From positions 62,001 through 126,000 of the forward strand of contig JADJYC010000003.1 in assembly GCA_016719925.1 (NCBI GenBank): a stretch of DNA of 64,000 nt, in the 5' to 3' direction. Source of the DNA: Crocinitomicaceae bacterium (GTDB lineage: Bacteria > Bacteroidota > Bacteroidia > Flavobacteriales_D > Crocinitomicaceae). The position numbers were made by a program, and so were the translations under genes. This document shows, piece after piece, positions 47,761 to 60,219 of this stretch. Within the stretch, counting starts at the first letter, position 1. Every line of letters starts with the position of its first letter. A model generated the notes under the pieces. The model worked only from the letters and a program-made list of their open reading frames with translations. It made no database searches and was not told the DNA's origin.

Positions 47761-48359
47761 TTGGAAAAAGTTTTGTTCTGATTTCACTGATATTAATTGG
47801 TTCCTTGTCATACAGTATTTACTATTTATTCACTGCATCGGACAAAGCCCTTCAATCTGACTGGAGCAATCTGAATCCGTTATTTGAAAATAATGAATCC
47901 ATGCCTGTGATGGGTGTTGTTTTTCTGGTCACCCTTTTGTTTCAATATGGATTGTTCAAATCTCTGGGCAGATTAACGGGATCAGGAAAGAAAACAGATG
48001 ACAAAGAGCTTAAATATTATGGTGAAAAAACCATGGCAACTATTCTGAAATATGAAGATACCGGCGTAAGTGTAAATGATAATCCAAAAGTCAAATTTCA
48101 TTATTCATTTACTGACAGAAACGGACAGATTCATCACAGTGAAGAAAGCAAAGTAATAGGTAAACTGGAAATCGGGTTACTGCCAACCATGAAAGAAAAG
48201 GAAATCATTTATCTTCCACAAAATCCAAAACAATCAAAATTTACTGAAAATCTGAATCCTGCTTCATTTGCCGGATGTCTCAATATAGTGCTGGTTTTTG
48301 AAACGCTGGTTTTTACCATTATTGTCATGGCAATTTATCTTACATCAATGCCGGCATAA
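47761..48359 (+). CDS. Membrane protein with DUF3592-like domain, start uncertain
   Basis: About 198 residues: TM1 (SFVLISLILIGSLSYSIYYLF), a loop, TM2 (PVMGVVFLVTLLFQYGLF), a soluble DUF3592-like part (TMATILKYEDTGVSVNDNPKVKFHYSFTD, then EIIYLPQNPKQSKF) and a C-terminal TM3. The frame is open through the stop of the previous gene and has no ATG. The TTG at 47761 would give MEKSFVLIS only if the A5 run after it had one more A. The TTG at 47805 is in frame but would cut TM1. A missing base near 47765 is the simplest view. Function unknown. Confidence 0.55.
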
Positions 48360-48404
48360 CATAATCACGTTACAAATTTTAGTGCAGGAATCTTTTGGGT
48401 AATT

Positions 48405-50690
48405 TTAATAAAGACGAATTTCAGCACGTCTGTTTACGGCATCATTGGCTGAGTCAATCAGTTTTGTTTCACCGTAAGCATTCACAATCAAACGGGACTC
48501 AGGAATTCCTTTTTTGATCATATAAGCAACAATCCAATCACCACGTTTTTTCGAAAGAACTAAATTATAATCATCAGAAGCACGTGCATCAGCGTAAGCA
48601 TTAATCTCCATTCTCAACGCCGGATTTGCTTTAAGAAGAGCATATAATTTATTCAATTCATCCAGATCATCAGATTTCACATTACTCTGATTGGAATCAA
48701 AATAAACCTTGATGATATCGTAACTGGTGGTTAAAGCAAGATCCATATTTAATGAATCTTCTTCCATCTGTGCAAGTGATGTATTTTGGAATCCAAGAGG
48801 TTTGTAAATGAAGAAACCATTTTGTCCACGGGACAATCCGGCAACTTTTTTACCATAACGGTCATAGATGTAAAGTGTGAAATCATCTAATTTCAGATTG
48901 GGATCATTTTCATCTATTTTAAAAAGGATGTTGGTATGAAGCGGTAAACTTCTGAAACGGAATTGACCTTTATCATCTGTTTGTGTGGATGACAACATAA
49001 AACCATCATCATCATAAGCATAAATAGTTAAACCTTCAGGAGAAATTCCATTCAGTTTATTGTATTCAAAATAACCTGAAATTGTTTGGGTGTTCAATTC
49101 GAAAATCTCTTCTTTTTCTTCCAGAATTGCAAGACTGTTCTGATAATCCGGATTCAGTTTTCTGTATGTAAACTGACCTTTCTCATTGGCTTTTAATTGT
49201 GCAACAACGTTACCATATTTATCAAAAATCAGCAATACCAGCTCATCTTCTGTTTCTTCAACTGTCAATAAATAATTATCACTCAGGGAGAGTTTTCTGA
49301 AATCAAAATTCCCTGAATTATCTGTCATCTCTTTAAATGCAAGATTTCCTTTTTCATCATAAAGCATTACAGCCAGATTGGATGGATATTTACCAGGAAT
49401 GTTTTCATAAATAAGCTGTCCGGTAAGATGTCCGTACTGCCCGCCATCTTCAATCATATTATCTGAAATCAAACCCGGAATACCAGAACTTGCATATTGC
49501 AGTTTTTTATAGGTAAAATTACCTTGTTCATCACTCACTAAATCAATAACCGGATCACCGTTCTTATCATAAATCACAAGATTCAGATCATCTTCACTTA
49601 TTGCACGTATTGTATAAGAACCATCCAGATTCAGATTTCTAAAAACAAATTCTCCTTTTGCATCTGTTGAAGACTCATATAAAACCAAATCATCTTCACC
49701 TACAATTTGTACTTTCAGGTTTGACGCTTCACCATTCAGATTCCGGTATGTAAATTTTCCTGCCAGTTCATTTTTGACAGTGACTTTTTTCTCAATAGTC
49801 AAAAAGAAAATATCATCGTTACCGGATTTGTTTGAAGAAAGATATCCGTTCTTCATTCCCGGTAAAATAAAGATTCCAAATTCATCAGAAGCAGTATTCA
49901 GGTTAGATACGGTCTGCACCGCATCATTTGGCTGAGCAAGAAATTTCCAATAGATATCCAATCCGCCTTGTCCGCCTTCACGGTCAGAAGCAAAAAATAA
50001 ATGATCTTCAATTATAAACGGAAAAAGTTCATTGGAGGCAGAATTGATATCCTTCATATTCACCGGCACTGACCAGGAACCATTTGACAAATCAGAATAC
50101 CATATGTCTTTACCGCCTGCGCCACCAGTCATGTCTGATGAAAAATACAATCTTTTCTTTTTGGAATCATACGATGGATGACCAAATGAAAACTCCTGAT
50201 TATTGAATGGCAAAGGTTGAAGTGCTGACCATTGATTTCCATCTCTGACGGCCATAAAAAGCTGCGGACGGAATTTATTTTTTTTACTTTTCTTTTTAGT
50301 TGTAATAACCTGCGTATAAAACAAAGTATCACCGGTAACAGAAAAACAAACCGGTCCGGTGTGACTGTCTGTTTTTAGTTTTTCAGAAACAAGTTCAACA
50401 TCTTTGAATTTGCTTTCAGCGGAAATTTCTCCTTTGAATTCTGCGCTGTAAACATTGAGGTATCCGCCGCTTTTCCAGTTATTTTCTCCAAGATTAAACA
50501 AGTCATATTCACGGCTTGAAGTAAAATAGATTTTATTGTTTGATACAAATGGTGCAAAATCTGTTCCTTCTGAATTTATTTCTCTTATATCACTCATTGA
50601 ACCACTCATGCTCACTTCAACAACTTCATAGGTTTGAGCTAAAGCAGAAGCTGCAAAAAACAAAGCTGATATGACTGAATAAAATTTCAT
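48405..50690 (-). CDS. OmpA-family protein with PD40 propeller (PorE/SprE-neighbourhood type)
   Basis: 761 residues: signal peptide, a PD40/WD40-like propeller (about 30-310, with FSFGHPSYDSKKKRLYFSSD and GGKDIWYSDL), four repeats of about 100 residues with FTYRNLNG / FTYKKLQ / FTYRKLN / FRFRSLP motifs, and a C-terminal OmpA peptidoglycan-binding domain (IKVYFDSNQSNVKSDD ... YNLVLSKKRGDWIVAYM). It should sit at the outer membrane and hold peptidoglycan. It starts 3 bases after porP and ends the adhesin-porP-ompA operon. PorE of the T9SS has a similar propeller-OmpA layout; identity with PorE itself is not shown. Confidence 0.88.
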   Translation of the reverse strand: MKFYSVISALFFAASALAQTYEVVEVSMSGSMSDIREINSEGTDFAPFVSNNKIYFTSSREYDLFNLGENNWKSGGYLNVYSAEFKGEISAESKFKDVELVSEKLKTDSHTGPVCFSVTGDTLFYTQVITTKKKSKKNKFRPQLFMAVRDGNQWSALQPLPFNNQEFSFGHPSYDSKKKRLYFSSDMTGGAGGKDIWYSDLSNGSWSVPVNMKDINSASNELFPFIIEDHLFFASDREGGQGGLDIYWKFLAQPNDAVQTVSNLNTASDEFGIFILPGMKNGYLSSNKSGNDDIFFLTIEKKVTVKNELAGKFTYRNLNGEASNLKVQIVGEDDLVLYESSTDAKGEFVFRNLNLDGSYTIRAISEDDLNLVIYDKNGDPVIDLVSDEQGNFTYKKLQYASSGIPGLISDNMIEDGGQYGHLTGQLIYENIPGKYPSNLAVMLYDEKGNLAFKEMTDNSGNFDFRKLSLSDNYLLTVEETEDELVLLIFDKYGNVVAQLKANEKGQFTYRKLNPDYQNSLAILEEKEEIFELNTQTISGYFEYNKLNGISPEGLTIYAYDDDGFMLSSTQTDDKGQFRFRSLPLHTNILFKIDENDPNLKLDDFTLYIYDRYGKKVAGLSRGQNGFFIYKPLGFQNTSLAQMEEDSLNMDLALTTSYDIIKVYFDSNQSNVKSDDLDELNKLYALLKANPALRMEINAYADARASDDYNLVLSKKRGDWIVAYMIKKGIPESRLIVNAYGETKLIDSANDAVNRRAEIRLY

Positions 50691-50693
50691 GGA

Positions 50694-51693
50694 CTATAGA
50701 AATCTTGGTGAAATAGTTTGTGATTTTTTAATATCAAAATCAAATCCGATAAACACCTCGTGAGATCCTCTTGAATACTGAGAAAGCTGATTTACCAAAA
50801 AGTCATAAGCGTAACCCATTCTGAGATAATCTGTCACGTTGACATCAATGAGAAAATTCAAACTGGAAGCATGTCTGAGAGACAAGCCCAACCATACTTT
50901 TTTATAAAGCAAGGCACTAACATTGAGGTCTACATTAAACGGTGAGTCATCAGTTGATTTGATCAGAACAGACGGTTTTAAAACAAACTTCTGGTTGAAT
51001 TCAAACACATAACCTGAATGCAGCATAACATGTGTTCTCAGATACATATTGGTATTGGACGGAAAACCCTCATATTTAAATTTTGGACTTGCAATGTGCG
51101 TTGCAGACAACCCGATAAAAAATTTCGTTTTTGTAATAATACATACCTGCATCAAAGGTTGGTATCACCGCACTTACAACTCCACCCTGATCAAACACAT
51201 CCCCGTCTTCTTTGAAACTCAGCATGCCTTTATTCAGGATACTGTTAAAAATTCCGGCTCTGAGTGCAAAAGAAATTTTTGAATTTCTTAATTTAACGTG
51301 ATAAGCTGCGGTTCCGGCAGCAAGAATATTTCTGGTTGGACCTAATCTGTCATGTGCAAGATTTACTCCCCAGGCAATATTGTATTTATTAATTGGTGCA
51401 TGCACGGTAGCTGTCTGAGTTGTGGGAGCGCCATCAATTCCAACCCATTGACTGCGGTGCAGAATTACGGCACTCATAGAGTTTCTTGTACCGGCATATG
51501 CAGGATTGATAGCAAATGTATTAAACATGTACTGGCTGTAAATAGCATCCTGCTGAGCAGAAGAATCAAGAGCAGTGAACACAAAAAGAAAAACCACACC
51601 CAGACTTCTGAGCGCATTTTTTGCGGTATGTATTTTACTAACCAATTGTGTTGTCACCAGTTTAGTTGAAAAAAATCTATTCAAAGTTATCAT
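50694..51693 (-). CDS. PorP/SprF family T9SS membrane protein (frameshifted)
   Basis: About 330 residues. The first frame has a long N-region, a signal peptide (SLGVVFLFVFTALDSSAQQ) and the family hallmark SQYMFNTFAINPAYAGTRNSMS ... RSQWVGIDGAP. It leaves frame at YYYKNE near 51117-51127. The continuation KFFIGLSATHIASPKF runs to 50694 with a barrel-like end (RGSHEVFIGFDF). An indel of one extra or two missing bases explains it. It lies 24 bases after the giant type B adhesin and 3 bases before the OmpA gene. By analogy with SprB/SprF it should be the dedicated export or anchoring partner of that adhesin. Confidence 0.88.
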
Positions 51694-51717
51694 ATTTTTC
51701 CAATTTCACTTAATCTG

Positions 51718-54700
51718 CTAATACACTACCTGAACCCATCCGGCCTGACTTTGTGTACCTTCCACGTCTATCACATAATAAAAGGTTCCGGGACCAACCG
51801 GGTTTCCATTCTGCAAAGTTCCATCCCATATAACTGTTGAGTTGTTGTAATTCTCAAATTTTATCAGGACATCTCCCCATCTTGAAAATAAAGTAACCGT
51901 ATTTACTGAGTACCCCTCTATTCCGTCAATGTGCCAGAAATCATTGGTACCATCATTGTTTGGTGAGAAAGCTGTATATATTTCAACTTCACAGCTGTCT
52001 GCAGGCAACAAACTTATTCTCACTGTATCCTGAACTGAACAACCAAATGCATCTGTAATAGTAACTATGTACTCATCCACTCCGTCAATGATTGCTTCAG
52101 GATTTGCAATATCAAGATCTGACAAATCATCATTAGATTGCCAGATGTATGATACACCCCCTGATGCATCAAGCTGCACAACAGAAGATAAACAAATTGT
52201 CTGGTCAGCTGATGCTGACATGGTACTTAAATCTGACAGGTAATAATTAATACTGTCTGCTTCGCTTAGACACGTACCATCAATCAGAATTGCATAATAA
52301 TAATTGTCTCCGGTATTAATTACTGAAGGATTAAAGGTTGGATTTGTAGCTACTACTGTTCCGCTTACAGAACCTTCTGTCCATTGAACAGATGATGTTC
52401 CCGGATTGACACTCAGATCCTGAATAACATCTCCCGGACAATATACTGAATCAATGGCTGTGATTTGAGGCGCAGCCGGTTTGAATAGTACATTGACTGT
52501 ATTGGTGATTGAATCAGGACATGTACCGTTTGTTACATATTTTACTCCGTAAGATGTTCCTCCGTTTCCATCAATTATACCCGTTGAAGGATCAATGGTT
52601 GCTCCGTCACCCGGTACCGGATCAAAACTAAAACTACCGCCTGAAAGACCTGTAATATTAACTGTCTGTGTTGATCCGTCACAAAAGTCAGGAATTGTAA
52701 ATGAAGGATCATCATTATCCAAAGCGGTTACAAGAATGGTATCTTTTTCAAAACATATTCCGACAGTATAAATAATGCTGTATGAAGTTCCAATTGTTGT
52801 TCCTGTCATCAAACCGGTTCCGTTATCAATCAATGCACCATCACCCGGAGTATTTTCAAAAGTGAAACTACCACCAGAAGTTGTGACAGAAGCTGGCATT
52901 GGTGTTTGACTCGAACAAAAATCAGGATAAACAAAACTTTCATCTGCCACTTCAGTTATTTCTCCAACAGTTACAGGAGTAATATCAGAATAGCAACCAA
53001 GCACAGTATCCAATAAACCGATATTGTACACACCAGAAGATAAAGAAACTGTGTCGATAGTATTCAGAAATGCTGCACCATTATTAAATGTATAATTATA
53101 TCCGCTGGATCCACCTGCAAGATTTGTAGAGATGGTGTCAATCAGAATTTCTCCTAATCCCAAACCGCATGTATCAGGAATAATATTGTAACTAAAAGGA
53201 AGAGGTAAACCGCTATTCAGAACTACAGGCTGTGACTGGATACATCCATTCAGATAAAGCGCCTCCATTGTATATGAACCAGTTGGAAGTGAATCAGTCA
53301 CTGAACCATTTCCATAAAGCCAGGTTGTTCCTCCGTCAAATGTAAATGCATACGCATCAGCTGCAGTAGCTGAAACAAATCCGTTATCAGCTCCAAGACA
53401 TGTTTCATCTGTCACAACAGGAGTGGTCAATGGTGGCGGAAGTGTTACCACAAATTGCTGTGAGAACTCAGATGTGTTTCCAAGTACTCCTGTTATAGTC
53501 GCAGTTAAGACTGTACCAACCGGTAAAATCTGACCAAGGTCTATTGAAATTGTGTCATAGTTTGTAACAGGATTGAAAATATAATCACCCAGATAAATTT
53601 CACCTTCACCATAACCTGAACCATCCGGATTTGGATTATGATAAAATTCAACATGATACCCTGCAAGATTATTTGAAGCATAAAATTTAAATCCAACCCA
53701 TGTATTTCCGTTCGTGCTGCAATCAAAAGCTGAAATAATTTCAGGGCGGTCAATGCCTCCGTTGTCAATAAGAACATTCGAATTATTGGTGTCAATCGGC
53801 ATAACCAAATCATCTCCAAGCAAATCAATTCCCTGCTCCGTGTTATTGAAAATTTCATTACCGCCAATTACGTTACCGTACGAACTGTTGATCAGAAATA
53901 TTGTTGTCACATTCACACCTGTGTTACAGTTTGTAATGATATTCATCGAATCAGACCCGGGCAGATACGCACCCATCCAGTTATAATCAGCACCTTCAAG
54001 TAATATCCCTGAATCGCCAATTGGTCCCGGAGAACTGTCTGGTTTAAGACCAATCCGGTTTCCTAAAATTTTGGTGTTGTGTGATGCATGAATTCTGATT
54101 CCGTTTCCTGACAATCCAACAATTGTATTTCCTTCTCCGGGCAATCCTCCGCCAATTATGTTTTGTTTGGAATCAACAGTCAGGTGAATTCCTTCAACCG
54201 CATTGTAAGTAGTAGAAGCATCTGCACCAAGATTGATATAATTGCCTGCAATTTGATTTGAATCTGCCGCCGCAGCAAGAAGAATATGTTGCTGTACATC
54301 ACCGCCAAAATAATTTCTGTCAGCAGCAGTTTGTCCACCAATTAAATTCAACTGTGCACTGTCAGCAATTACAAGATTAGATGTACCATTAGACAAAGCG
54401 GTTAATCCATCTGATTCAAGACCGAAATAATTTCCGGCTACTAAATTATCTTCAGTATATATTCCTGAAATTTTTTACACCTGAAGAGGTGTTGCCTGCA
54501 ATGATGTTGAGTTCTTCAATATTATTTCCAACAGAAGCCGTGTCAAGGTGAATTCCAATTGCCTGATTATTTGTACCGGACAATGTTCCGGTTCCATCTG
54601 TATTGTTTCCGATTTTGTTTGACACAATAGTATTTGCAGCAGAATACTTGGCATAAATACCAACTGAATTTGCAGCAATTGAATTTGATAATCCGACGAT

Positions 54701-57700
54701 TGTGCTTCCTATGGAATTATTATCCGATCCATTTTCAAGATAAATTCCCTGTTTGACATTTCCCAAATACAAGGTTCCGTTTTTGCTGATTCCGATTTTA
54801 TTTCCATACAGCTCATTCAGAACTGCTCCTTCCATAAATATTCCCTGATTAAGATTATTGCAAATCACATTTTCATGATCTATGGATGAGTTTCCTCCAA
54901 TCAGATTTGAGTTTGAATTTTTAAGATGAATACCTACACCGTTTCCACTGCCTGCAAAAATGACATTTCCTGATGTATCGGTTCCTATGTAATTATTCTT
55001 GATAAAATTAGAAGCACTGTTTTCAATGGTAATTCCGGAAATAGAATTTGAACTGATAATATTTCTGTAATCTTCTGTTCCGATTTCATTGCCAACAGCA
55101 CTGTTCATATAAATACCGATCAGGTTTGGTGCAGGCGCATTTCCGATTTCAGTTGTACCAATAAAATTTCCAGCAACAATGTTGTTGTCTGATCCATTAA
55201 TGACAACGCCGATACTGTCATTATTCGAAATGTAATTGCGGTAAGCAGGTAATCCTCCAAATTCATTTAATGCAGCACCATTTTGCATGACTACTCCATA
55301 AACATTTGAAAAAGGCAAACCAATCCGGTTATTATAAAATAAATTAGACGATGAGTTGTCAATCAGAATTCCTGCTTCATCATTACCTGCAATTTTATTT
55401 CCGTTGTTTAATCCGGGCTGACCAATGGTATTATTGTTTGCTCCGTTTTCAATTCTGATACCAATAAGATTTGGCAATGCAGCTGAAACAGGCTGATTAC
55501 ATCCGATTAAATTTCCGGTTATTTCATTTTGTGTGGAAGAAATTCCACTCATCAGAATTCCGTTTTGCGAATTTCCGGAAATTAAATTTTGTTTCAGTCC
55601 ATTTCCTCCGATTGTATTAAACCCGGCGTTGGTTAACTGAATTCCGTTCACATTAGGAACCGGGAATGTACCAGTGTTATTGGTACCGATTTTATTGTTG
55701 TAGATAAAGGTATGAACCGCACCATCCAAATGAATTCCCATGGAATTTCCTGAAATTATATTTTCTCCGTCTGTTATGTCCTGTCCGATCACATTATCAA
55801 TACCTGAAGTAGAAGAAACAAGAACACCGGCAGTCTGCGTATAAGTTGCATTTCCTGACGGATCAATTCCGATAAAATTTGCAGAAATAATATTGTTGTT
55901 TGCAGCATCTGTGATTTCAATTCCGGCTGTTGGGTGATTCATGATAACATTACCATACTCCAATGCACTGCCGCTGACACCACCAATTGTATTATTTGCT
56001 GCGCTGACACCGGTTACCCTTATACCAACCGGCTGAGTACCCATATTTACAAAAGTTGGAGAAACTCCAATGGTATTACCAGAAATCTGACAACCCTCTG
56101 CCTCCAGCAAAACACCTGCTGTTTCATTGCTGGTAATTAAATTCCCTTCTGTTGAAAGATCACCTCCAATTACAGTTGACGTTGCCAAAGAACCAATAAC
56201 AATTCCATAATTCTGCATTGTCATTAATCCTAATCCACCGGAAGTGGTTCCGATATAATTTCTCCTCACAATATTAGATGGCGAATTAATCAAAATTCCA
56301 ATACTGTCATTTGAGGAAATTGTATTTGCGTGTGATGCATCATTACTCTCACCAACAAAATTATCCTGTGATCCACCGGTAAAATGAATTCCGATATTGT
56401 TTGGAGCAGGACCGTTTCCTGTAACATTTACACCTATAAGATTTGAATATATTGTTGTTGTGGATGAACTGTCAAGCAAAATTCCAACATCACTGTTTCT
56501 TGATATCAGATTAAAATATCCACCAGATTCTCCAATGTAAATTGTGTTTGAATGATCTACTTTAATTCCGTCTTTATTACCATTTGTTGTGCTGTTTCCG
56601 TCAGTTCCAATTTTATTTCCGAAAACAGAATTATTATTTGATTCTTCAATCAGAATTCCTGAATTAATTGCGTCTCCGATAAAATTATTTCCGTTTGCAC
56701 CATACGTACCTCCAATAGTTGTATTGGTAACACCGTTAAGAAGATATATTCCATTACTATTAGTAAGCCCAGCGTTTGCCTGATCTGCAATAATATTGTG
56801 CTGAATCAATGTTGATTGAGAGTTACCTTCTATTCTGATTCCGCTTTCAACATTTCCAATAATTGTATTGGGATAAGAGAAGCTTCCAATTTCAGTTGCA
56901 TCTGCCTCTTCAATATGAATTCCATCACCTGTGTTACCTATTCCCAATGTGTTTGAAGCATCAGTTCCAATATAGTTTGCAGCAATAAATACAGAATCAG
57001 CCTGATCACCTGAAATAAAAATTCCATGCACGGTTGAATTCACAATAAAATTTGGAATGGTATTACCAATCACGGCATTTTTATTCTGAACAAGAACACC
57101 GTATTGATTACTCATTCCAGCGGTAATTCCGGCATTGGATTTACCAACTGAATTACCTTCCATGGTTGAACTGACAGGAGAATTAAATTCAACGCCCGCT
57201 TCCGTTGAGGCAACAATAAAATTTTCTTTGCCCGCATTACCTCCGATATAAACCTGGTGATTGTCCTGAATAGAAATACCCACTCTGTTCGGTATCGCAA
57301 TATTTCCTGCAGGATCAGAACCAATAATATTTGTTTGTATGGAAGTTCCTGAGCCATTTGATCCAAGGAGAATACCTGTTTGGCTTGCACCGCTCATTCC
57401 GGATACTACATTGCCGTAATCGAATCCTCCTCCTATTGAAGTATTAGTCGCATCAGCAATATAAATACCTGAATTACCATTTGCAATTGCAAAAGTTCCG
57501 GTTTCATCCATTCCAATTCTGTTTCCTTTGATCGAGGTAAAATCTGAAGCGCCTTGTACCTGGATTCCATGCATAGTATTTCCGGCAATAACATTTCCTT
57601 CATTCATAGAAACCATTCCACCTATCTGAGTATTTGAAGGACCACTTACATTAATACCCCCATAATTGGGGAGTGCAACAGCACCAGTAACATCCAAACC

Positions 57701-60103
57701 GATTTTATTACCGTGAATTACGTTTGCATTTCCGCCCAAGACGTTTATTCCATAGGTGCCAGCAAAAGAATTCCCAGAGATAAGATTACCCGCTCCAGCG
57801 TTACCAATCTGAACAGAAGAAACGACGTTTGCTCCAATTGTAACACCACCACCTTCATTTGTCAATGAAGCATCTCCATCTGCATTGGTTCCAATTCTGT
57901 TGTGTAAAACCAAAGCACCATCACCACATTCAAAAAAGAAAATTCCATAATGATTTCCAGAAATCAAATTTCCTTCTTCAGGCAGAAAACCACCAATTCT
58001 GACAAAGTCTGCCTGACTATGTGCTACATAGATTCCGTGTGTGGTATTAAAAGGTGTCACATCTCCACTTTTATCTGGTCCGATAAAATTGTTATGAATA
58101 GTAACAGCATCCACCTGATCAATTCTCATTTGAAGGGAAGTATTACCAGAAATAATGTTTCCGCCGCCTGGCAATGAATTTCCAATCTGCACATCAACCG
58201 CTCCGTCTCTGACATAAATACCGGTTCCGTTTGCTTTTGCTGTAATCTGATCATAAGCCAGTCCAATTGTATTGCCAATAACAGATAAATCATCACAACC
58301 TTCACAAACCAATCCTTCTATATGACCTGAAATAATATTTCCTGCTCCGATATCTCCAACTTTTGTTCCTATTCCATAATCTCTGATTCCAAAATTTCCA
58401 TTTGAACCGGAAATAAAATCTGTACCCGTATTATTTAGCCCGACAATATTTCCAAGAATTTTATTGTTTGATACCCCTCCATCAATAAAAATCTGTGATA
58501 CGGTTCCAATTGACTGAGCATTTCCTGAAACAACATTTCTCTGATAATCAAACGGACCTCCAACCATGGCATTGCTTCCAAATAAATAAATGCCGCATCA
58601 GATTCTGATTGGCCACGTTCGTATTTGTAATTCCTATTTCACAACCTTCAATTACAGAGCCACTTGAATAATCTACAATACCATACTGATCAAAATTGAT
58701 AATTCTTAATCCGGAAATGCGACTTGAAAATCCAGCACCATTAATTACAATACCATTAAAAATTCCGATCCCATCATTCAATACAATTGGCAATACCGCC
58801 AGCGTAAGTGCAGTGCCACCTTCTAATGCCGGACCAGGAACAGCACTTGTACTTTGAGAAAATCCATCGATTATATAATTGTCATTTAAATTTATTTCAC
58901 TTGGCGGTGCAATATTTACAGGTGGAGTATTGAAATCAAATTCTACATAATTCACTGTGTTATAATTTTGAGCTGCATCAACTGCCCATGGTAATGTACC
59001 TGAAGTACCGGACCCGCCAACAGCAAGCGTTACTCTGAGCGGTGTGTATTCACAAGCGCCTGCATCGGGTGCCAAAGGTGCAACGTTTGAACTTTTTAAA
59101 ATTCTTGGAGCCATGCGGGCATCCTGGGTAAGGGTGGTAGTTGCAGGAGCAATATTTAATAAAGCACTTGACGGATTCACAATGGTGTAATACATCAATC
59201 CGTAACCGTCTTCAAGAATTGGTGATTTCAGATAAAAATTCAAAGCTACACCTGAAATATCTCCTGGACCGGCAATCCAAAACATAGGATCAAGACCAGA
59301 GTTTTGTCTGTATGCATTTCCACCGCCTGAATTGAATGTACCTCCTCCGCCAAACTGACTTTGAGTACCATTGTTTCCAATGGCATTTCCCTGTAAAAAA
59401 GTTACGTCAGTAGGACTTCCCGCAAGATAAGCTTCGGGCTGGGTAGGTGAAGTATTCTGCACAAACGTATTATGGATCAGCTGCATGTCTGTTGTAGATT
59501 CGATGTAAACTCCACCTCCCTGACTTGTTGCAGAATTGCCGGAGAAAGTGGAGTTTTCGATAACAGTTGTACACGAGGTAAAACTTGCTCCGCCACCTTT
59601 TAAGGCGTCGTTATTAATAAATGAACATGCACCTATACGGACACTAGAACTTGTAGCTTTAATTTCCCCTCCGTTAGCAAGAGAAACAAAATCTTTGAAT
59701 AAAAGTCGCTCAAAATGAATTGGCCCCGGATTAGTGAGAAGAGTTACTGCCCGGATATCAGCAACGTTATTACCAACAAATCCAAAATGATAGAATTTAA
59801 GATTGGTACAGTTGTTAATCTGAAAAAGTGTTGTACCGGAAAATCCGCCGCCAGGTCTGATGCTGCAATGTTTTGGAGCAGGTCCCATGACAGTAATGTT
59901 TGTCATGTTTAGAAAAGTAATCGGGGTCTGCAATAAAATTTCACCCTTAACATCAATCAAGATGGTATCACCAGATAATGCAAGATTTTCAACAGCATCT
60001 CGCAAAGTACCAGCGCCGTTGTCTCCTACTGAAGTAACGCGTATAACCTAAGCATAAGAAGAGAGCAAATGAAAAAGGTAATTAAAACAAAAATGTGTTT
60101 CAT
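51718..60103 (-). CDS. Giant beta-helix adhesin with T9SS type B sorting domain (frameshifted)
   Basis: About 2,790 residues when repaired. A signal peptide (MKHIFVLITFFICSLL) starts at 60103. The N-terminal region is like a CSLREA/Pel-type domain (GDNGAGTLRDAVENLALSGDT). Dozens of right-handed beta-helix turns follow, with motifs such as NxISGN, GIxIxN, NxIGxNxTG and PNxxGI. Then come SprB-like and Ig-like repeats, and a type B sorting domain (TAFSPNNDGTNDFWHIDGI ... TLFSRWGDVLIKFENYN). Frames break at about 60048 (signal peptide junction, with a TAG), about 58570-58600 (two bases short) and about 54475 (A6 run, two bases short). The operon with porP and ompA marks it as T9SS type B cargo, a likely surface adhesin or gliding protein. 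Confidence 0.88.
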
Positions 60104-60185
60104 TCTGAATTGCATGCTGTGGGTTAGTATGAATTTATACGGTTGAAATTCAAAAACGTTGGCTTTTTGAATAGCTGAAACATGC

Positions 60186-60193
60186 CAAAGTTA
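60186..60193 (-). promoter_or_regulatory. Predicted -7 element of the adhesin operon
   Basis: TAACTTTG on the minus strand, an exact consensus match, giving a leader of about 75 bases before the ATG at 60103. No convincing -33 TTG. Confidence 0.4.
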
Positions 60194-60219
60194 ATACAAC
60201 CCTTTAACGGTAAGGTTTT

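Noticed and set aside
54452..58567. Highly repetitive DNA considered as a tandem DNA repeat or satellite
   Set aside because: The periodicity is at protein level (beta-helix turns with Asn/Ile/Gly ladders) in one long frame, with diverged DNA.
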